Notes under the pieces: generated by a model
What the model was told of the DNA's origin: nothing
The model's database searches: none
What the model saw: the letters and a program-made list of their open reading frames with translations, nothing else
Assembly: GCF_042850945.1 (NCBI RefSeq)
Contig: NZ_AP031496.1
Coordinates: 2,542,001 to 2,606,000 of the forward strand
DNA length: 64,000 nt
Source of the DNA: Halioxenophilus aromaticivorans
Lineage (GTDB): Bacteria > Pseudomonadota > Gammaproteobacteria > Pseudomonadales > Cellvibrionaceae
Direction: 5' to 3'
Shown: positions 43,528 through 53,018 of the stretch, piece by piece
Position numbering within the stretch: the first letter of the stretch is position 1
How the letters are laid out: the number at the start of each line of letters is the position of its first letter
Position numbers and translations under genes: made by a program

Positions 43528-43902
43528 TCAGCAGTCTGGGCGTTCCATTCCGAACAGCTGTTTTTGTTTTTTCACCCATTAGTAAGCTCTAATTAATCTC
43601 GGTCGGTTTTGCGCGAGTCCTCAAAGCTCAGCTGGCGAGGAGATTTTCGCAGTTACTACCCAGAGGGCATAAGTGGCCGTCGTCCTTAACAAGAAAATCA
43701 ACGCAGTCAGGTGGGCTTTGAGAACGCGCCTTTATGTCTTTTGGGTACTAAGGGGCTTCCAGAGCTTTCGGTTATCGTTGTTAGCGTTTTATGGCCGGGG
43801 CGCGCAGCTGTACAGCCATTATGCCAAAATACGCTACCGTCGTGCCGGCCCAGCTCTATCTAGAAAAGCCCTGGGAGCCAGAAGTCATCCGAGCTTATTC
43901 AG
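43528..43902. other. Non-coding or decayed DNA between IS relics
   Basis: No intact gene. A short frame at 43820-43927 (MPKYATVVPAQLYLEKPWEP...) runs into the left end of the IS110 element and may be the remnant of the gene the element entered; I do not recognise it. Confidence 0.4.
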
Positions 43903-44967
43903 ATGGAATGGACACCGCCCTCCCTTAACCGGCATCAACGTGCCATAGTTGGGTTGGATTTAGCAAAAAGTGTTTTTCAGGTCTACGGGGTTGGCCATCA
44001 AGATAAGAGAACACTAAGCCGCAAATTGAGTCGTAGCCAGGTATTGCCTTACTTCGCTCGACTCCCTTCCTGCTTAATTGGTATGGAAGCGTGTGGCAGC
44101 AGTTACTACTGGGCGCGTGAATTAATGTCACTAGGTCACGAAGTTAAACTTATGAATCCTAAGTTTGTTCAACCCTACGTCAAGGGTAACAAAAATGATT
44201 ACAACGATGCAGAAGCCATCTGCGAAGCTGTGCAGCGGCCGAACATGCGCTTCGTTGATTTGAAAACGCCTGAACAGCAAGCCGTGTTGCATCTCCACCA
44301 GAGCCGACAATTGTTAATCAGGGAGCGTGTGAGTTTAGGTAATCATATCCGAGCATTGTTATCCGAGTTTGGTATTGTATTTGCCAAAAGCGTACGTGTC
44401 TTTGAAGAATCGGTTCCTGCGGTATTGGCGGACGAAACCAACGATCTACCCGCGATCAGCCGTCGTAGCGCGGGTGTAATGTGGGCCGCGTACCAGAAAA
44501 GCCAAAGTTCGATCGCTGACCTTGAGCGAGAGCTAGCGCTTTGGCACAAAGATAACGAGGCCAGCCGACGATTAGCGGAAGTGCCGGGCATCGGTATTCA
44601 AACGGCCTCAGCGTTGGTAGCCAAATTAGGAAACGGTCGATCGTTTCGCAACGGCAGAGAGGTGGCAGCGTTCGTTGGTCTGGTGCCAAAGCAAGCATCT
44701 AGTGGTGGAAAAGAAAAACTACTTGGTATCATTAAGCGCGGTGATGGTTATCTGCGGCGCCTCTTAGTTCAAGGTGCGAAATCGGTGATACGACAGGTTA
44801 AGCGTCGGCATAGTGCCGGTTTGGCAGGAGGCCACCCTTGGGTTGAATCTCTGCTTGAACATAAACACCCAAATAAGGTGGCGATAGCACTAGCGAACAA
44901 AATGGCTCGAATAGCTTGGGTCATCTTGGCTCGAGAGGAGCGCAATCGCTGTGCAACGACTCAATAG
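43903..44967 (+). CDS. IS110-family transposase (DEDD recombinase)
   Basis: About 350 residues. N-terminal RuvC-like DEDD domain: IVGLDLAKSVFQVYGVG (first Asp), LIGMEACGSSYYWARELM (Glu) and KNDYNDAEAICEAVQ (Asp pair). C-terminal Tnp20 domain: LAEVPGIGIQTASALVAKLG, REVAAFVGLVPKQASSGGKE and GDGYLRRLLVQGAKSV with the catalytic-region Ser in ASSGG. Intact. The first codons (ATG 43903) overlap the left inverted repeat, so the real start may be a little downstream. Confidence 0.93.
   Translation: MEWTPPSLNRHQRAIVGLDLAKSVFQVYGVGHQDKRTLSRKLSRSQVLPYFARLPSCLIGMEACGSSYYWARELMSLGHEVKLMNPKFVQPYVKGNKNDYNDAEAICEAVQRPNMRFVDLKTPEQQAVLHLHQSRQLLIRERVSLGNHIRALLSEFGIVFAKSVRVFEESVPAVLADETNDLPAISRRSAGVMWAAYQKSQSSIADLERELALWHKDNEASRRLAEVPGIGIQTASALVAKLGNGRSFRNGREVAAFVGLVPKQASSGGKEKLLGIIKRGDGYLRRLLVQGAKSVIRQVKRRHSAGLAGGHPWVESLLEHKHPNKVAIALANKMARIAWVILAREERNRCATTQ
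43908..43920. repeat. IS110 element left inverted repeat
   Basis: ATGGACACCGCCC, exact reverse complement of 45208-45220. Confidence 0.85.
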
Positions 44968-45207
44968 CAATATTAAAGAACGTAGTAATATTTAAGGAAT
45001 AGGAAACTCTTCAACGATTGCATAAGTAATCAACGGCGAACAAGGTCGAACCGCAGCAGGTCAAACCCGAGGAATCTCTTGGCACCCGATGCCAATAATC
45101 AGATTGGGCCCTGCTGGCAAACTCCATAGTGGCCAGGTATAGCTACCAACAACAGGCCGGATGTAAGAGCGCAATCGATCCTTAACGTAATTGTTTACTT
45201 GGCAAAC
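44968..45207 (+). ncRNA. Candidate bridge RNA region of the IS1111-type element
   Basis: 240 bp between the transposase stop and the right inverted repeat without any gene. In IS1111-group elements the guide (bridge/seek) RNA is encoded in exactly this place. I infer its presence from position only and have not identified target- or donor-binding loops. Confidence 0.5.
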
Positions 45208-45220
45208 GGGCGGTGTCCAT
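45208..45220. repeat. IS110 element right inverted repeat
   Basis: GGGCGGTGTCCAT, exact reverse complement of 43908-43920. Confidence 0.85.
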
Positions 45221-45622
45221 GTAAGAGATTCCTAAAGTATTCCCAGTGTTCGCCACTAGTTTCTCTGTAGCTGCCATTCAGTTTATTGAGAGGCGGGAAA
45301 GGTCAGTCAAGTGCGCGGCACTGGAACAAGTTAGCAGATTTGATGTCTTTCTCGATATCACCCTTATTCTCGCTGTCGCCATGGTACTGGGCAACTTGGG
45401 GGTAAGGGCAAAGAGGCCTGCTGATATTGGGCATGGATTCGCCCTTCGCGATAATTTCCGTTGGTTGCTCGTCGTTTTCCACCCACGCCACCAGCTTTGA
45501 TAGCATATCGAACTGATCTAGTGTACTACTGCCGCCCTGACAATGCCCCATGCCCGGTACAAAATAGAATTGCGACCAATCGGCCGCCCGTTCTAAACCG
45601 CCGTTGTTCTCGGCCATGTTAG

Positions 45623-45626
45623 TAAA
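45623..45626. repeat. Target-site duplication TAAA, left copy
   Basis: Direct repeat of 46785-46788 flanking the IS5-family element. Intact duplication and in-frame restoration point to a recent, simple insertion. Confidence 0.85.
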
Positions 45627-46784
45627 GGAACGTCTGATTAACCCAAGAATTAGCTTTCGTTGCGACTTAAATACGGAATTTAATGACCTTTACAGCTAAC
45701 GAACTCGGTTATTACCACCGCTTCTTAGGCGATGTGCTACTTTCAGGCATACCTCGCCTGCTAAATGGCCAACAAATGCCGTTTGGCAATCACTAAATTT
45801 GCCAAAGCGCATTTCGTAAATACTGCCTGTGCGTTCTTTTCCAAGCCTTTATATCGAACTTTGCGATACCCGAATTGGTTTTTGATAACACCAAATAGGT
45901 GCTCAACGCGTGGTCGAATCTTGGATTTATGACGATTCGCTTTACGCTCTTTTTCGCTCAATGGGTGATTACGCCGTCCACGCCTATGCGTAAAATCAGC
46001 AGCATCTTCTGCATTGGCTTTTATTTGCGCCTTTTGGCCTATGTACGCGGAATCACCGTAGACTCGCTTCTCGTTACCGTGTAATAAATCGCCAAGTACT
46101 TGCGAGTCATGGACGCTTGCGGAAGTGACCACGACAGAATGAATTAGCCTCGTTTGGCTATCTACGCCAATGTGCGTTTTCATTCCAAAATACCACTGAT
46201 TCCCTTTTTGGGTAGACTCCATGTCGGGGTCTCGGTGGCGCTCCTTATTTTTAGTGGAGCGTGGTGCATCGATAATCGTTGCATCGACAATGGTGCCACG
46301 GTTGAGTTTAAGACCATTTTCCTCAAGATACACATTCACTAGCTGAAATAACTCACCGCCTAAATTATGACGCTCCATCAAATGACGAAATTTGCAGATT
46401 GTCGTTTCATCCGGTACAGGCTCTTTGCCTAAATCGATACCGACAAACTGGCGCATGGCGCGCGAATCGTACAGCGCTTCTTCCGCGCCAGGATCGGATA
46501 GCTCGAACCAGTGCTGCAAGAAGTGTATTCGCAGCATTCTCTCTAACCCAATCGCTGGACGACCACCTAGTGCTGATGCCTTCGGATAAAATGGCTCAAT
46601 CGCTTTACAGAGCTCTACCCAAGGAAGAATCTCGTTCATTTGCTCCAGAAATAACTCTTTTCGAGTCTTCTTACGATACTTTTCGAATCCACTGGCATCT
46701 AGGCTTTGCTGTTTCATGTTTTCGTTGGGCTCAAGTTCGGGTTCTGGATATTATTGCATTTCTGGTGGGTAAATCAGAGTGTCC
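45627..46784 (-). mobile_element. IS5-family insertion sequence (1158 bp)
   Basis: Terminal inverted repeats GGAACGTCTGATTAACCCA (45627-45645) and, on the other strand, GGACACTCTGATTTACCCA (46766-46784) match at 15 of 19 positions. TAAA flanks both ends (45623-45626 and 46785-46788), a 4-bp target duplication. The element carries one intact transposase gene and splits the tannase gene. Confidence 0.92.
45761..46717 (-). CDS. IS5-family transposase
   Basis: 318 residues, intact DDE enzyme: N-terminal WVELCKAIEPFYPKA and GGRPAIGLERMLRIHFLQHW, VPDETTICKFRHLMERH, first Asp in GTIVDATIIDAPRSTKNK, second in KRVYGDSAYIGQKAQIKA, and the Y-(2)-R-(3)-E-(6)-K-type signature in the RPRVEHLFGVIKNQFGYRK stretch. 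Same strand as the host tannase gene. Likely functional. Confidence 0.95.
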   Translation of the reverse strand: MKQQSLDASGFEKYRKKTRKELFLEQMNEILPWVELCKAIEPFYPKASALGGRPAIGLERMLRIHFLQHWFELSDPGAEEALYDSRAMRQFVGIDLGKEPVPDETTICKFRHLMERHNLGGELFQLVNVYLEENGLKLNRGTIVDATIIDAPRSTKNKERHRDPDMESTQKGNQWYFGMKTHIGVDSQTRLIHSVVVTSASVHDSQVLGDLLHGNEKRVYGDSAYIGQKAQIKANAEDAADFTHRRGRRNHPLSEKERKANRHKSKIRPRVEHLFGVIKNQFGYRKVRYKGLEKNAQAVFTKCALANLVIAKRHLLAI

Positions 46785-46788
46785 TAAA
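46785..46788. repeat. Target-site duplication TAAA, right copy
   Basis: Second copy of the duplication; belongs to the tannase coding sequence (TTTA on its strand, spanning the Phe codon). Confidence 0.85.
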
Positions 46789-48234
46789 GTAATTTAACGT
46801 ATCTTTGGCTGAAAACCATGGGTCGCTGACGCCATGGTAAAACATCAGCTTTCCGCCGGAATTGGCAAAGGTGCTTAAGTTGATGAGGGTTGCGTTACCT
46901 GGTGCCAGTGGAAATGCCTCGGCGAATTCTATTTCTCTGTTTAAATCGAAGGGCAGGTTTTGCCGTGGTTTCCCCAAAGGGCCCGCCATCGCCTGCAGAA
47001 TACCAGGAACACCGCCTTCACCCGAGGCACTGATGCCAGTATCAAAATAAAAACCCGGATAAACCTGATCCCCTTGGCTCGTACGAGGGCCGGCAAAGGC
47101 TGTTTGCAGCGCGCTAATTTGTTCTGGCGTTAGGCAGGTATTTTGGTCTGAGTTATCTGCACACAACAAAACGTCCGGCTTAAACTCGCAGTGGTCTACC
47201 GCCATAATTAAGTTATCTACTAGGCCATCTAGTCCATCGCATTGCTCTAACAGCGCGTCGGTAATTGCCGTTTGTTGGGCTGCAGAAAACGGCGCCGTGC
47301 TGTTATTTCCGCGCAGTGCTTTTGCCATGTATAAATCTGCCAGCTCCGATAAATTGGTTCGCATGGCGGGCGCTCCAGCGATGATTCCGTCGAACAACGT
47401 TGGGTAGCGTTGCGACATGGTCATGGCTTCTCGTCCACCGGTGGAGCAACCGACAAAGTACCGATGCTGTGGTTCGGATTGGTAATAGGATGTTATAAAA
47501 CCCTGGGCCTGAAGCGTTGATTTATAAATTGCCTGGGAATAAAAATTCAGCAATGCCTGTTGGTCAGCAAAAAAATCGTGGTTAAAAATACTGTCACTTT
47601 GATGGCCGCTGTCGGTACTGGCAACCGCAAACCCACGGTACAGCGCCGGTAATTCTCCGGATGCACGGTCTCCAATGGGTGAGCGGACGAGTCCATTTAA
47701 GGCACCACCCCCCTGAAAATAAAAGCGTCCGTTCCAGTCGTCTGGCAATGCTAGGCCCAAGCCAATGGCATAGGGTTTGCCGTCCGCACCTGTGCGCTTT
47801 TCAAAATAGGCTTCTAATTGGCAAAACGGTTTAAATTTATCGCTTGTGACTGAGGCTTGGTCTTTTTCCGGTAAAGCACCGCGATTATCGATGTAAGTTG
47901 CAGAGGTGACCTCAACTTTGCCAAATCCGGTATAGTCCTGGTGGCTGCCTAGCCAAGCTTCACAGCTGGCCTTACCTGGTTTAGCCGTTGGCAATTGGCC
48001 GGCTGTGGCAGTGTTATCGTTGCAGCCTAAGATATTGAGTGAGCAGACTGAGACACTCACCACGGCTAATGTTTTTTTAAGCGTTGCGCATGTCATAAAT
48101 TGATTCTCGACCCGACTGTGTTGTAGGTACTCACCTAGTGAGGGGCACTCGTAAAAAAGCCGGCGCTGGCAGTGCCTAGCCAGGCCGGCAAAGAGCATTA
48201 TCTTAGATTAGGGGCTAAAAGTTGAAGCTAGCAC

Positions 48235-50421
48235 CTAAAAGTTAAAGGTGGCTCCCAGGCCATATTCGGTAGGTGCACCGTAAAACTCCTGGTTAAAGGT
48301 TCCTTCCTGGCCGGTTACATAGTCTTCGTCGGTCAGGTTGCGGCCGTAGGCGTGGATTTTCCAATCGTCATTTTCCACGGTCAGCATTGCGGACAGTAAA
48401 CCGCGGGATTCCAGAAGGTCGGTTTGCTCATCGTAAATTAGGTTGGTCCACTGCTCGTCCAACCAGGCGTAATTAAGCCGTGGAGTTATGGTCCAGCCAT
48501 TGTTTAGCGCTACGGTGTACTCCACCCCCATGTTAAAGCTTAATTCCGGGGCATAAAGATTGGGGCCGCCGGAAGAACTCAACAGGTAGGGTGCATAATC
48601 AAAACACACGGGTGGGTTAGAGGCGGTGCCGGCGGCACATTGTGGGCCCAAGTTGTTGCCCGGCAGCGCGCGGCTGTTCACCAGCGGTTGCGTAGGGTTA
48701 AGTTCTGAATCCACATAGGCCAAACCCATATCGATGTGAATGCCGGCCAGTTGCGCCTCTAAAGACATTTCCACACCTTGAATGGTGGCGTCTGCAATGT
48801 TGTATACATCACTGCGGCCGGTGGTCAAATCGATGGCTGAGTTTTGGAAGTCCTGGTAATCGTTATAGAACACTGCCGCCGAAGCCCGGACTGCGCCATC
48901 CATCATGGTGCCTTTCCAGCCGGCCTCGTAGGACCAAACGTTTTCAGATTCGAAACTGGACGTGGCGGAGTTGATGCCGCCGGGCTTATAACCCTTGGCC
49001 ACAAATGCATACAGTAAGTGGTCGTTGTTGAGGCTGTAGTTAACCGCTAACTTACCAACCAGGTCGTCGTCTTCATAATCGCCTGCGATAACCGCAACCT
49101 GGGCGCCGCCGGCTGGGAAGCCGGGCAAGCCATTACCCACAAATACACCGCTGCCATCGTCTACAGAGGCTTCGAACCAGGCCTGGCGCATGCCATATTC
49201 CACGGTCAGTTGCTCGTTCACATCGACACTGATTTGGCCAAAGATACCGCTGATGGTTTTTTCGTTGTCGATGTAGATTTCCACGGGGAAGGGCCCATTT
49301 ACGATATCCACATCCACCACATTACGTTGGTAGTAGCCGCCAACTACCCATCGAATGTCGGCATCGTCCGGTGAAATAATATTGAGCTCATGGCTGACTT
49401 GGTCTTCACCAACAAACTGTTCCCGTGTGTCTTCGGCCAGTAGGGTGCCATCAGAATCGTAGATATTGCTGACCGATTTCTCCTGGTAACCGGTTAGCCA
49501 TTTAATGGCTAGGTTGTTGGCGAAGGTATAGCTGGCTTGGAATAAACCCGTTTCCGCTTCCTCATCGTTCGCGGTAGGGGTGTTGTAGGTTAAATCACGG
49601 ATGTTGTTACTGCGGCCAGCGGCAAACGCAGTGGTAGGAATTGGGCGGTAGGCAAAACCACCAGAGTCTTTTTCTGCCTTTTCGTATTTTGCCAATAGCT
49701 CCAGGGATTCGGTGGGGGCCCACAGCAAGGATAGGCGGCCTGCGGTTTCATCTAGGCTACCGGCGTCGCTATTGGCCGGGCCGATGTTGTCGTAAAAGCT
49801 ATCGCGTTGGGCGTCGAAAAAAGCCGCTCTATAAGCAAAGCTATCGCCTAGGCTAGCGCCAACGGCGCCTTCTAATTCTTGGCGGCTGTAGTTACCGATA
49901 CCAACTTTTGCGTAGCCATTGATGGCTTCACCTAGCTCTGGCTTTTGCGAGGCAATTTGAATCGCACCACCGGTGGAGTTGGCGCCGGCGAAGGTGCCTT
50001 GTGGGCCGCGTAGCACCTGCACACTTTGGATATCGTAAAAGCTGTTGGTGCTTACAATGGGTGGTTGAAACAGCCCATCCATATAGGTGCCCACGCCGTT
50101 GGTAACGTCGGGGTCGCCGCTTGCAAGGCCGATACCGCGGATATTGACAGATTGGGTTAAGCCGGCGTCGGTGATGGTCAAACCAGGTGCTGCAAATTGC
50201 AGATCGTCTAAGCGCTGAACAGATTTCTTTTCCATCTGATCGCCGGTTAAGGCTGTCATTGAAATGGGGATGTCCTGCACGTCCGCCGCCCGTCGCTCGG
50301 CGGTTACGATGACTTCTTCCAAAGCGGAGGGTGAGTTCTGTGCGTGCACTGGATAAGCCACGGTAATGGCAGTTGCGATGATTAATTTTTTATACGTCTG
50401 GTAAAGGTTTTTGGTATTCAT
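48235..50421 (-). CDS. TonB-dependent receptor (tannase partner)
   Basis: 728 residues: signal peptide (KLIIATAITVAYPVHAQ), TonB box-like LEEVIVTAERRAADVQDIPI, plug motif VLRGPQGTFAGANSTGGAIQ and a barrel ending YGLGATFNF. The tannase gene follows on the same strand 139 bp downstream of its stop, so the pair probably formed an import-and-hydrolyse operon for an esterified aromatic. No 14-bp palindrome is nearby; it is outside the terpenoid regulon. It probably persists as a receptor whose hydrolase partner is now broken. Confidence 0.92.
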   Translation of the reverse strand: MNTKNLYQTYKKLIIATAITVAYPVHAQNSPSALEEVIVTAERRAADVQDIPISMTALTGDQMEKKSVQRLDDLQFAAPGLTITDAGLTQSVNIRGIGLASGDPDVTNGVGTYMDGLFQPPIVSTNSFYDIQSVQVLRGPQGTFAGANSTGGAIQIASQKPELGEAINGYAKVGIGNYSRQELEGAVGASLGDSFAYRAAFFDAQRDSFYDNIGPANSDAGSLDETAGRLSLLWAPTESLELLAKYEKAEKDSGGFAYRPIPTTAFAAGRSNNIRDLTYNTPTANDEEAETGLFQASYTFANNLAIKWLTGYQEKSVSNIYDSDGTLLAEDTREQFVGEDQVSHELNIISPDDADIRWVVGGYYQRNVVDVDIVNGPFPVEIYIDNEKTISGIFGQISVDVNEQLTVEYGMRQAWFEASVDDGSGVFVGNGLPGFPAGGAQVAVIAGDYEDDDLVGKLAVNYSLNNDHLLYAFVAKGYKPGGINSATSSFESENVWSYEAGWKGTMMDGAVRASAAVFYNDYQDFQNSAIDLTTGRSDVYNIADATIQGVEMSLEAQLAGIHIDMGLAYVDSELNPTQPLVNSRALPGNNLGPQCAAGTASNPPVCFDYAPYLLSSSGGPNLYAPELSFNMGVEYTVALNNGWTITPRLNYAWLDEQWTNLIYDEQTDLLESRGLLSAMLTVENDDWKIHAYGRNLTDEDYVTGQEGTFNQEFYGAPTEYGLGATFNF

Positions 50422-51158
50422 TGCGTTACTCTGAGCCCTTTTATGTAATTATTTTTAGTGTTGCCATTCGGTGCTTGTGCAGCTTAACCTGCCGTTCTTT
50501 GCTGTTTTAAGGGCGGAGGTAATGCTGCTTTTATAAGGCGATTATTGAAGGTGGTGAATTGTATGAATGGCGAAAAACCTCATCCAATACTGAAAACTAG
50601 CGGCGTCATAACGTCGTGTTATGTGCTCTTTATGGGGTAATCGGTGTTACGTTTTAGGGCGGAAATTGCCGAATTATGAGTTATTTAATGCTTTTTAGGT
50701 CACAATGTGTGCAAAATGGAGGCAATTAGACGCCGTCACGTTAGGCGCGATATTGGGTAAACGTTGTAGAGCCAGCCGTATCTTTGCTTATAGTGCGAAA
50801 ACCATGCATAAAGTGTTGATGCGCTGCCCTTAAGTTGATAAACAGTGCCAAAAACGGTGAAAAAGTGACAGGCAAAACCGTTAACTTTTTTACCTGTTTG
50901 CCATGTAAACTATGCGAGCGGTGACTTTTCTTTGCCTGTTGTGTCGGCTTGGCATAAAGAACTAAAAACATTAGAGCGGTTTCGCAGGGGCCGCCATCTA
51001 CCAGGATCATTTGTTCGATTGATGGCGGTGCAAGTGACGCTTTGCCATCTAGGCGACAATCCAGGGCTTTGCGCTTAAGACTTGCCTGTGTCATATTGCT
51101 GCTATCAACCACGATAAGGGGGCGGTAACGCTCCACTTCTGGCATCGCAAGGAGTTGA
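50422..51158. other. Intergenic region, 737 bp
   Basis: Separates the minus-strand receptor from the plus-strand gene at 51159. A 134-residue minus frame (50741-51145) has no motif and biased composition. Nothing else found; presumably promoters and possibly an unannotated small RNA. Confidence 0.5.
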
Positions 51159-52070
51159 ATGACTAACTACCTGTATTATCCAGAAACCGCTGCGCCACTG
51201 GAGCGGATTGTTCCTTCTATTTGCCCGAGCCGCGCCGACCCTGAGGCGTTTTCGGCCAGGCTTTTATCCGTCAACCAACACGTTATCAGTGCGGTGGCGG
51301 TATGCACGGCACGCACTCCCATACTCATTCCCGACCAATCCGCTGCGTTCTTAAATCTTGCTCCCTTGTTGGCCTGTACCCCGCAACAGCACTACGTGCT
51401 TGCCATGCTTACCAAGGCTCTTAGTGGTGGCGTGGTAGCCGGCTTGGCCGAGTTTTTATGGCAGACCAAACTGTTGGGTATGGCGAAACATTTGTATGTC
51501 TACGGTGGTGATGGCCTGGGGGCCGATAATAACCTTGGCAATGGTTTGTTGCAGGCGCTGGATCAGTACGACCGCGCCATCACCCATTACGATGGATTGT
51601 TAATGCGTGGCGTAGATGGGCTTATGTTGGATGCCGCAGGCAAACGGGTTATGGCCGCCATCGAAAAAACCAACACCTTGGCCAACCTTAAAAGCCAACA
51701 GGCTTATAAGAAGTTTTCTGCATTGCTAAAGCGTTCACCGCAACCCAGTATTAGCGCCGTGAATCAGCGCATTCCTATCTTGGAAAATCGACACTTACAG
51801 AACTTGGTTAGTTTGGCAAAGGGTTTAGAGGTGATCAACCATGGCGTGGTGAATCTCGGCGGTGATATCGGCCAGACCAACCTAAGCGCCAGTACCCAAG
51901 CTTTATTGACTGAAATCCAGGCCGATTTTATTAAAAGCGGCAGTTTGCCGTTTGACGGTGCCAGCGCCACCACCTTAGTGGCGTTGAGTGCTGCTGGGCT
52001 AATAATCAATATCGATTCGCCAGGTTCCCACGCACAAAAACTGCAGCGGCTACAGCATCGTTTTGTGTGA
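51159..52070 (+). CDS. Protein of unknown function (303 aa)
   Basis: ATG with GCAAGGAGTTG before it. The protein is soluble and helix-rich, with YVYGGDGLGADNNLGNGLLQ and NHGVVNLGGDIGQTNLSAST stretches, and no signal peptide. I recognise no domain. It is followed 40 bp later by the DUF1499 gene on the same strand. Confidence 0.75.
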   Translation: MTNYLYYPETAAPLERIVPSICPSRADPEAFSARLLSVNQHVISAVAVCTARTPILIPDQSAAFLNLAPLLACTPQQHYVLAMLTKALSGGVVAGLAEFLWQTKLLGMAKHLYVYGGDGLGADNNLGNGLLQALDQYDRAITHYDGLLMRGVDGLMLDAAGKRVMAAIEKTNTLANLKSQQAYKKFSALLKRSPQPSISAVNQRIPILENRHLQNLVSLAKGLEVINHGVVNLGGDIGQTNLSASTQALLTEIQADFIKSGSLPFDGASATTLVALSAAGLIINIDSPGSHAQKLQRLQHRFV

Positions 52071-52109
52071 CCATGGCCATTCTAATTATCAAAAACATTA
52101 AGGTATTTC

Positions 52110-52583
52110 ATGGTAGAGCGTATTCTTGTGGCCGGTGGTTTAGTACTGCTGGCACTTATTTTGATTGCCGTTATCGCACTGGCGTTGCAGGGCGTGAAAT
52201 CTCGCGCCGGCAAGCCGCCAGGTCTGGTCGCTGGGCAGTTGCAGGCGTGCTCTAGCCGACCCAATTGCCAAGTTACTGACCACGTGAGAGATACCGCGCA
52301 CTACACTGATCCTATTATCTTAAGTGAATCGCAAACGGAATCGGCCATGGATCAAGTCGTTTTAACCATAGAGTCCATGGGTGGCTTTGTAGCGGCTCGC
52401 AACGACGCTTATTTGGCCGCTGAATTTAAGTCTTCGTTATTCGGATTTGTTGATGATTTTGAAGTGCGGTTGGACAGCGACAAGCGGGTATTACACCTGC
52501 GTTCAGCCTCCAGGGTGGGTTATTCTGATATGGGAGTCAACGCCAAACGTATTGAAGCTTTTCGCAAAGCGTTTTCGAGCTGA
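52110..52583 (+). CDS. DUF1499 domain protein, membrane-anchored
   Basis: 157 residues with an N-terminal membrane span (ILVAGGLVLLALILIAVIAL), then the DUF1499 features LQACSSRPNCQVTD (C-x3-P-N-C-V/Q) and SSLFGFVDDFEVRLDSDKRV and LHLRSASRVGYSDMGVNAKR. The domain is common in proteobacteria and has no known reaction. Confidence 0.88.
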   Translation: MVERILVAGGLVLLALILIAVIALALQGVKSRAGKPPGLVAGQLQACSSRPNCQVTDHVRDTAHYTDPIILSESQTESAMDQVVLTIESMGGFVAARNDAYLAAEFKSSLFGFVDDFEVRLDSDKRVLHLRSASRVGYSDMGVNAKRIEAFRKAFSS

Positions 52584-52591
52584 TTGTTATG

Positions 52592-53011
52592 CTAACCACT
52601 GTCTGGGCGCGGGCGGTTATTTGGTGGGTGGGGGTCGGTTAAGACATCGGCTGGGTGGAAATCGTAGCGTGATTGATCGGCGGCTCGGTTGTTTTGTAAG
52701 GCCCGAGCATTGTGCTGTGCAATCAGTTCCCAGCGGGGAAGGTCCATTACCGGTAATTGTTCAAAGCCCAATCTCGCCAGTTCATTAACAATCGCCTGAG
52801 CCGCCGCCTGGCCTTGCTCAACGCTGGAGTAGGGGCCTTGCCGGCTTTGTTTAACCGGTTGCCCTTGCCCGCCGGAAAAGGCCAGCAAGGTATAGGTTTC
52901 TTCACTGCTGGCTTTAATGAAAAGTTCTACCCGCTGTTGCTCACGCCCCAGAACAATACCGCGAGCAAAGGGTTTTTGGCCATTTTGACTTGGTTGATAG
53001 GTGAGTCGCAT
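52592..53011 (-). CDS. Hypothetical protein (139 aa)
   Basis: Opens MRLTYQPSQNGQKPFARGIV and has a helical middle with QGQAAAQAIVNELARLGFEQ. No family recognised. Lies 7 bp after the SRAP-like gene on the same strand and is probably co-transcribed with it and the DTW gene. Confidence 0.65.
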   Translation of the reverse strand: MRLTYQPSQNGQKPFARGIVLGREQQRVELFIKASSEETYTLLAFSGGQGQPVKQSRQGPYSSVEQGQAAAQAIVNELARLGFEQLPVMDLPRWELIAQHNARALQNNRAADQSRYDFHPADVLTDPHPPNNRPRPDSG

Positions 53012-53018
53012 GGTGTTC

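Larger units (their letters stand above)
43908..45220 (+). mobile_element. IS110-family (IS1111 group) insertion sequence
   Basis: A DEDD transposase gene is bounded by exact 13-bp inverted repeats, ATGGACACCGCCC at 43908-43920 and GGGCGGTGTCCAT at 45208-45220. Subterminal inverted repeats together with a long non-coding right end are features of the IS1111 group. True ends lie a few bases outside the repeats and cannot be fixed here because this family makes no reliable target duplication. Confidence 0.85.
45303..48096 (-). pseudogene. Tannase/feruloyl esterase family lipoprotein, interrupted by IS5 element
   Basis: The 5' part (48096 to 46785) begins MTCATLKKTLAVVSVSVCSL and has a lipobox-like LNILGC, then ALPDDWNGRFYFQGGG, the nucleophile motif FVGCSTGGREAMTMSQRYP and FDGIIAGAPA, and LMFYHGVSDPW with the Asp. 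The 3' part (45617 to 45303) holds the catalytic His in FYFVPGMGHCQGG and ends RPLCPYPQVAQY. Removing 45627-46784 plus one TAAA copy rejoins the two in frame (NYF-TNM-AENN) into about 543 residues, normal for the family. The intact enzyme would cleave phenolic or similar esters at the cell surface or periplasm. As it stands the protein loses its His. An upstream ATG at 48198 would precede the lipoprotein signal and is unlikely. Confidence 0.9.

Noticed and set aside
43673..43948. 91-residue plus-strand frame before the IS110 element
   Set aside because: No motif, runs through the IS left repeat into the transposase start; probably decayed DNA.
46399..46797. 132-residue plus-strand frame inside the IS5 element
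   Set aside because: Antisense shadow of the transposase and tannase junction.
50741..51145. 134-residue minus-strand frame
   Set aside because: No recognisable domain and odd composition; it faces the 51159 gene start and looks like chance.
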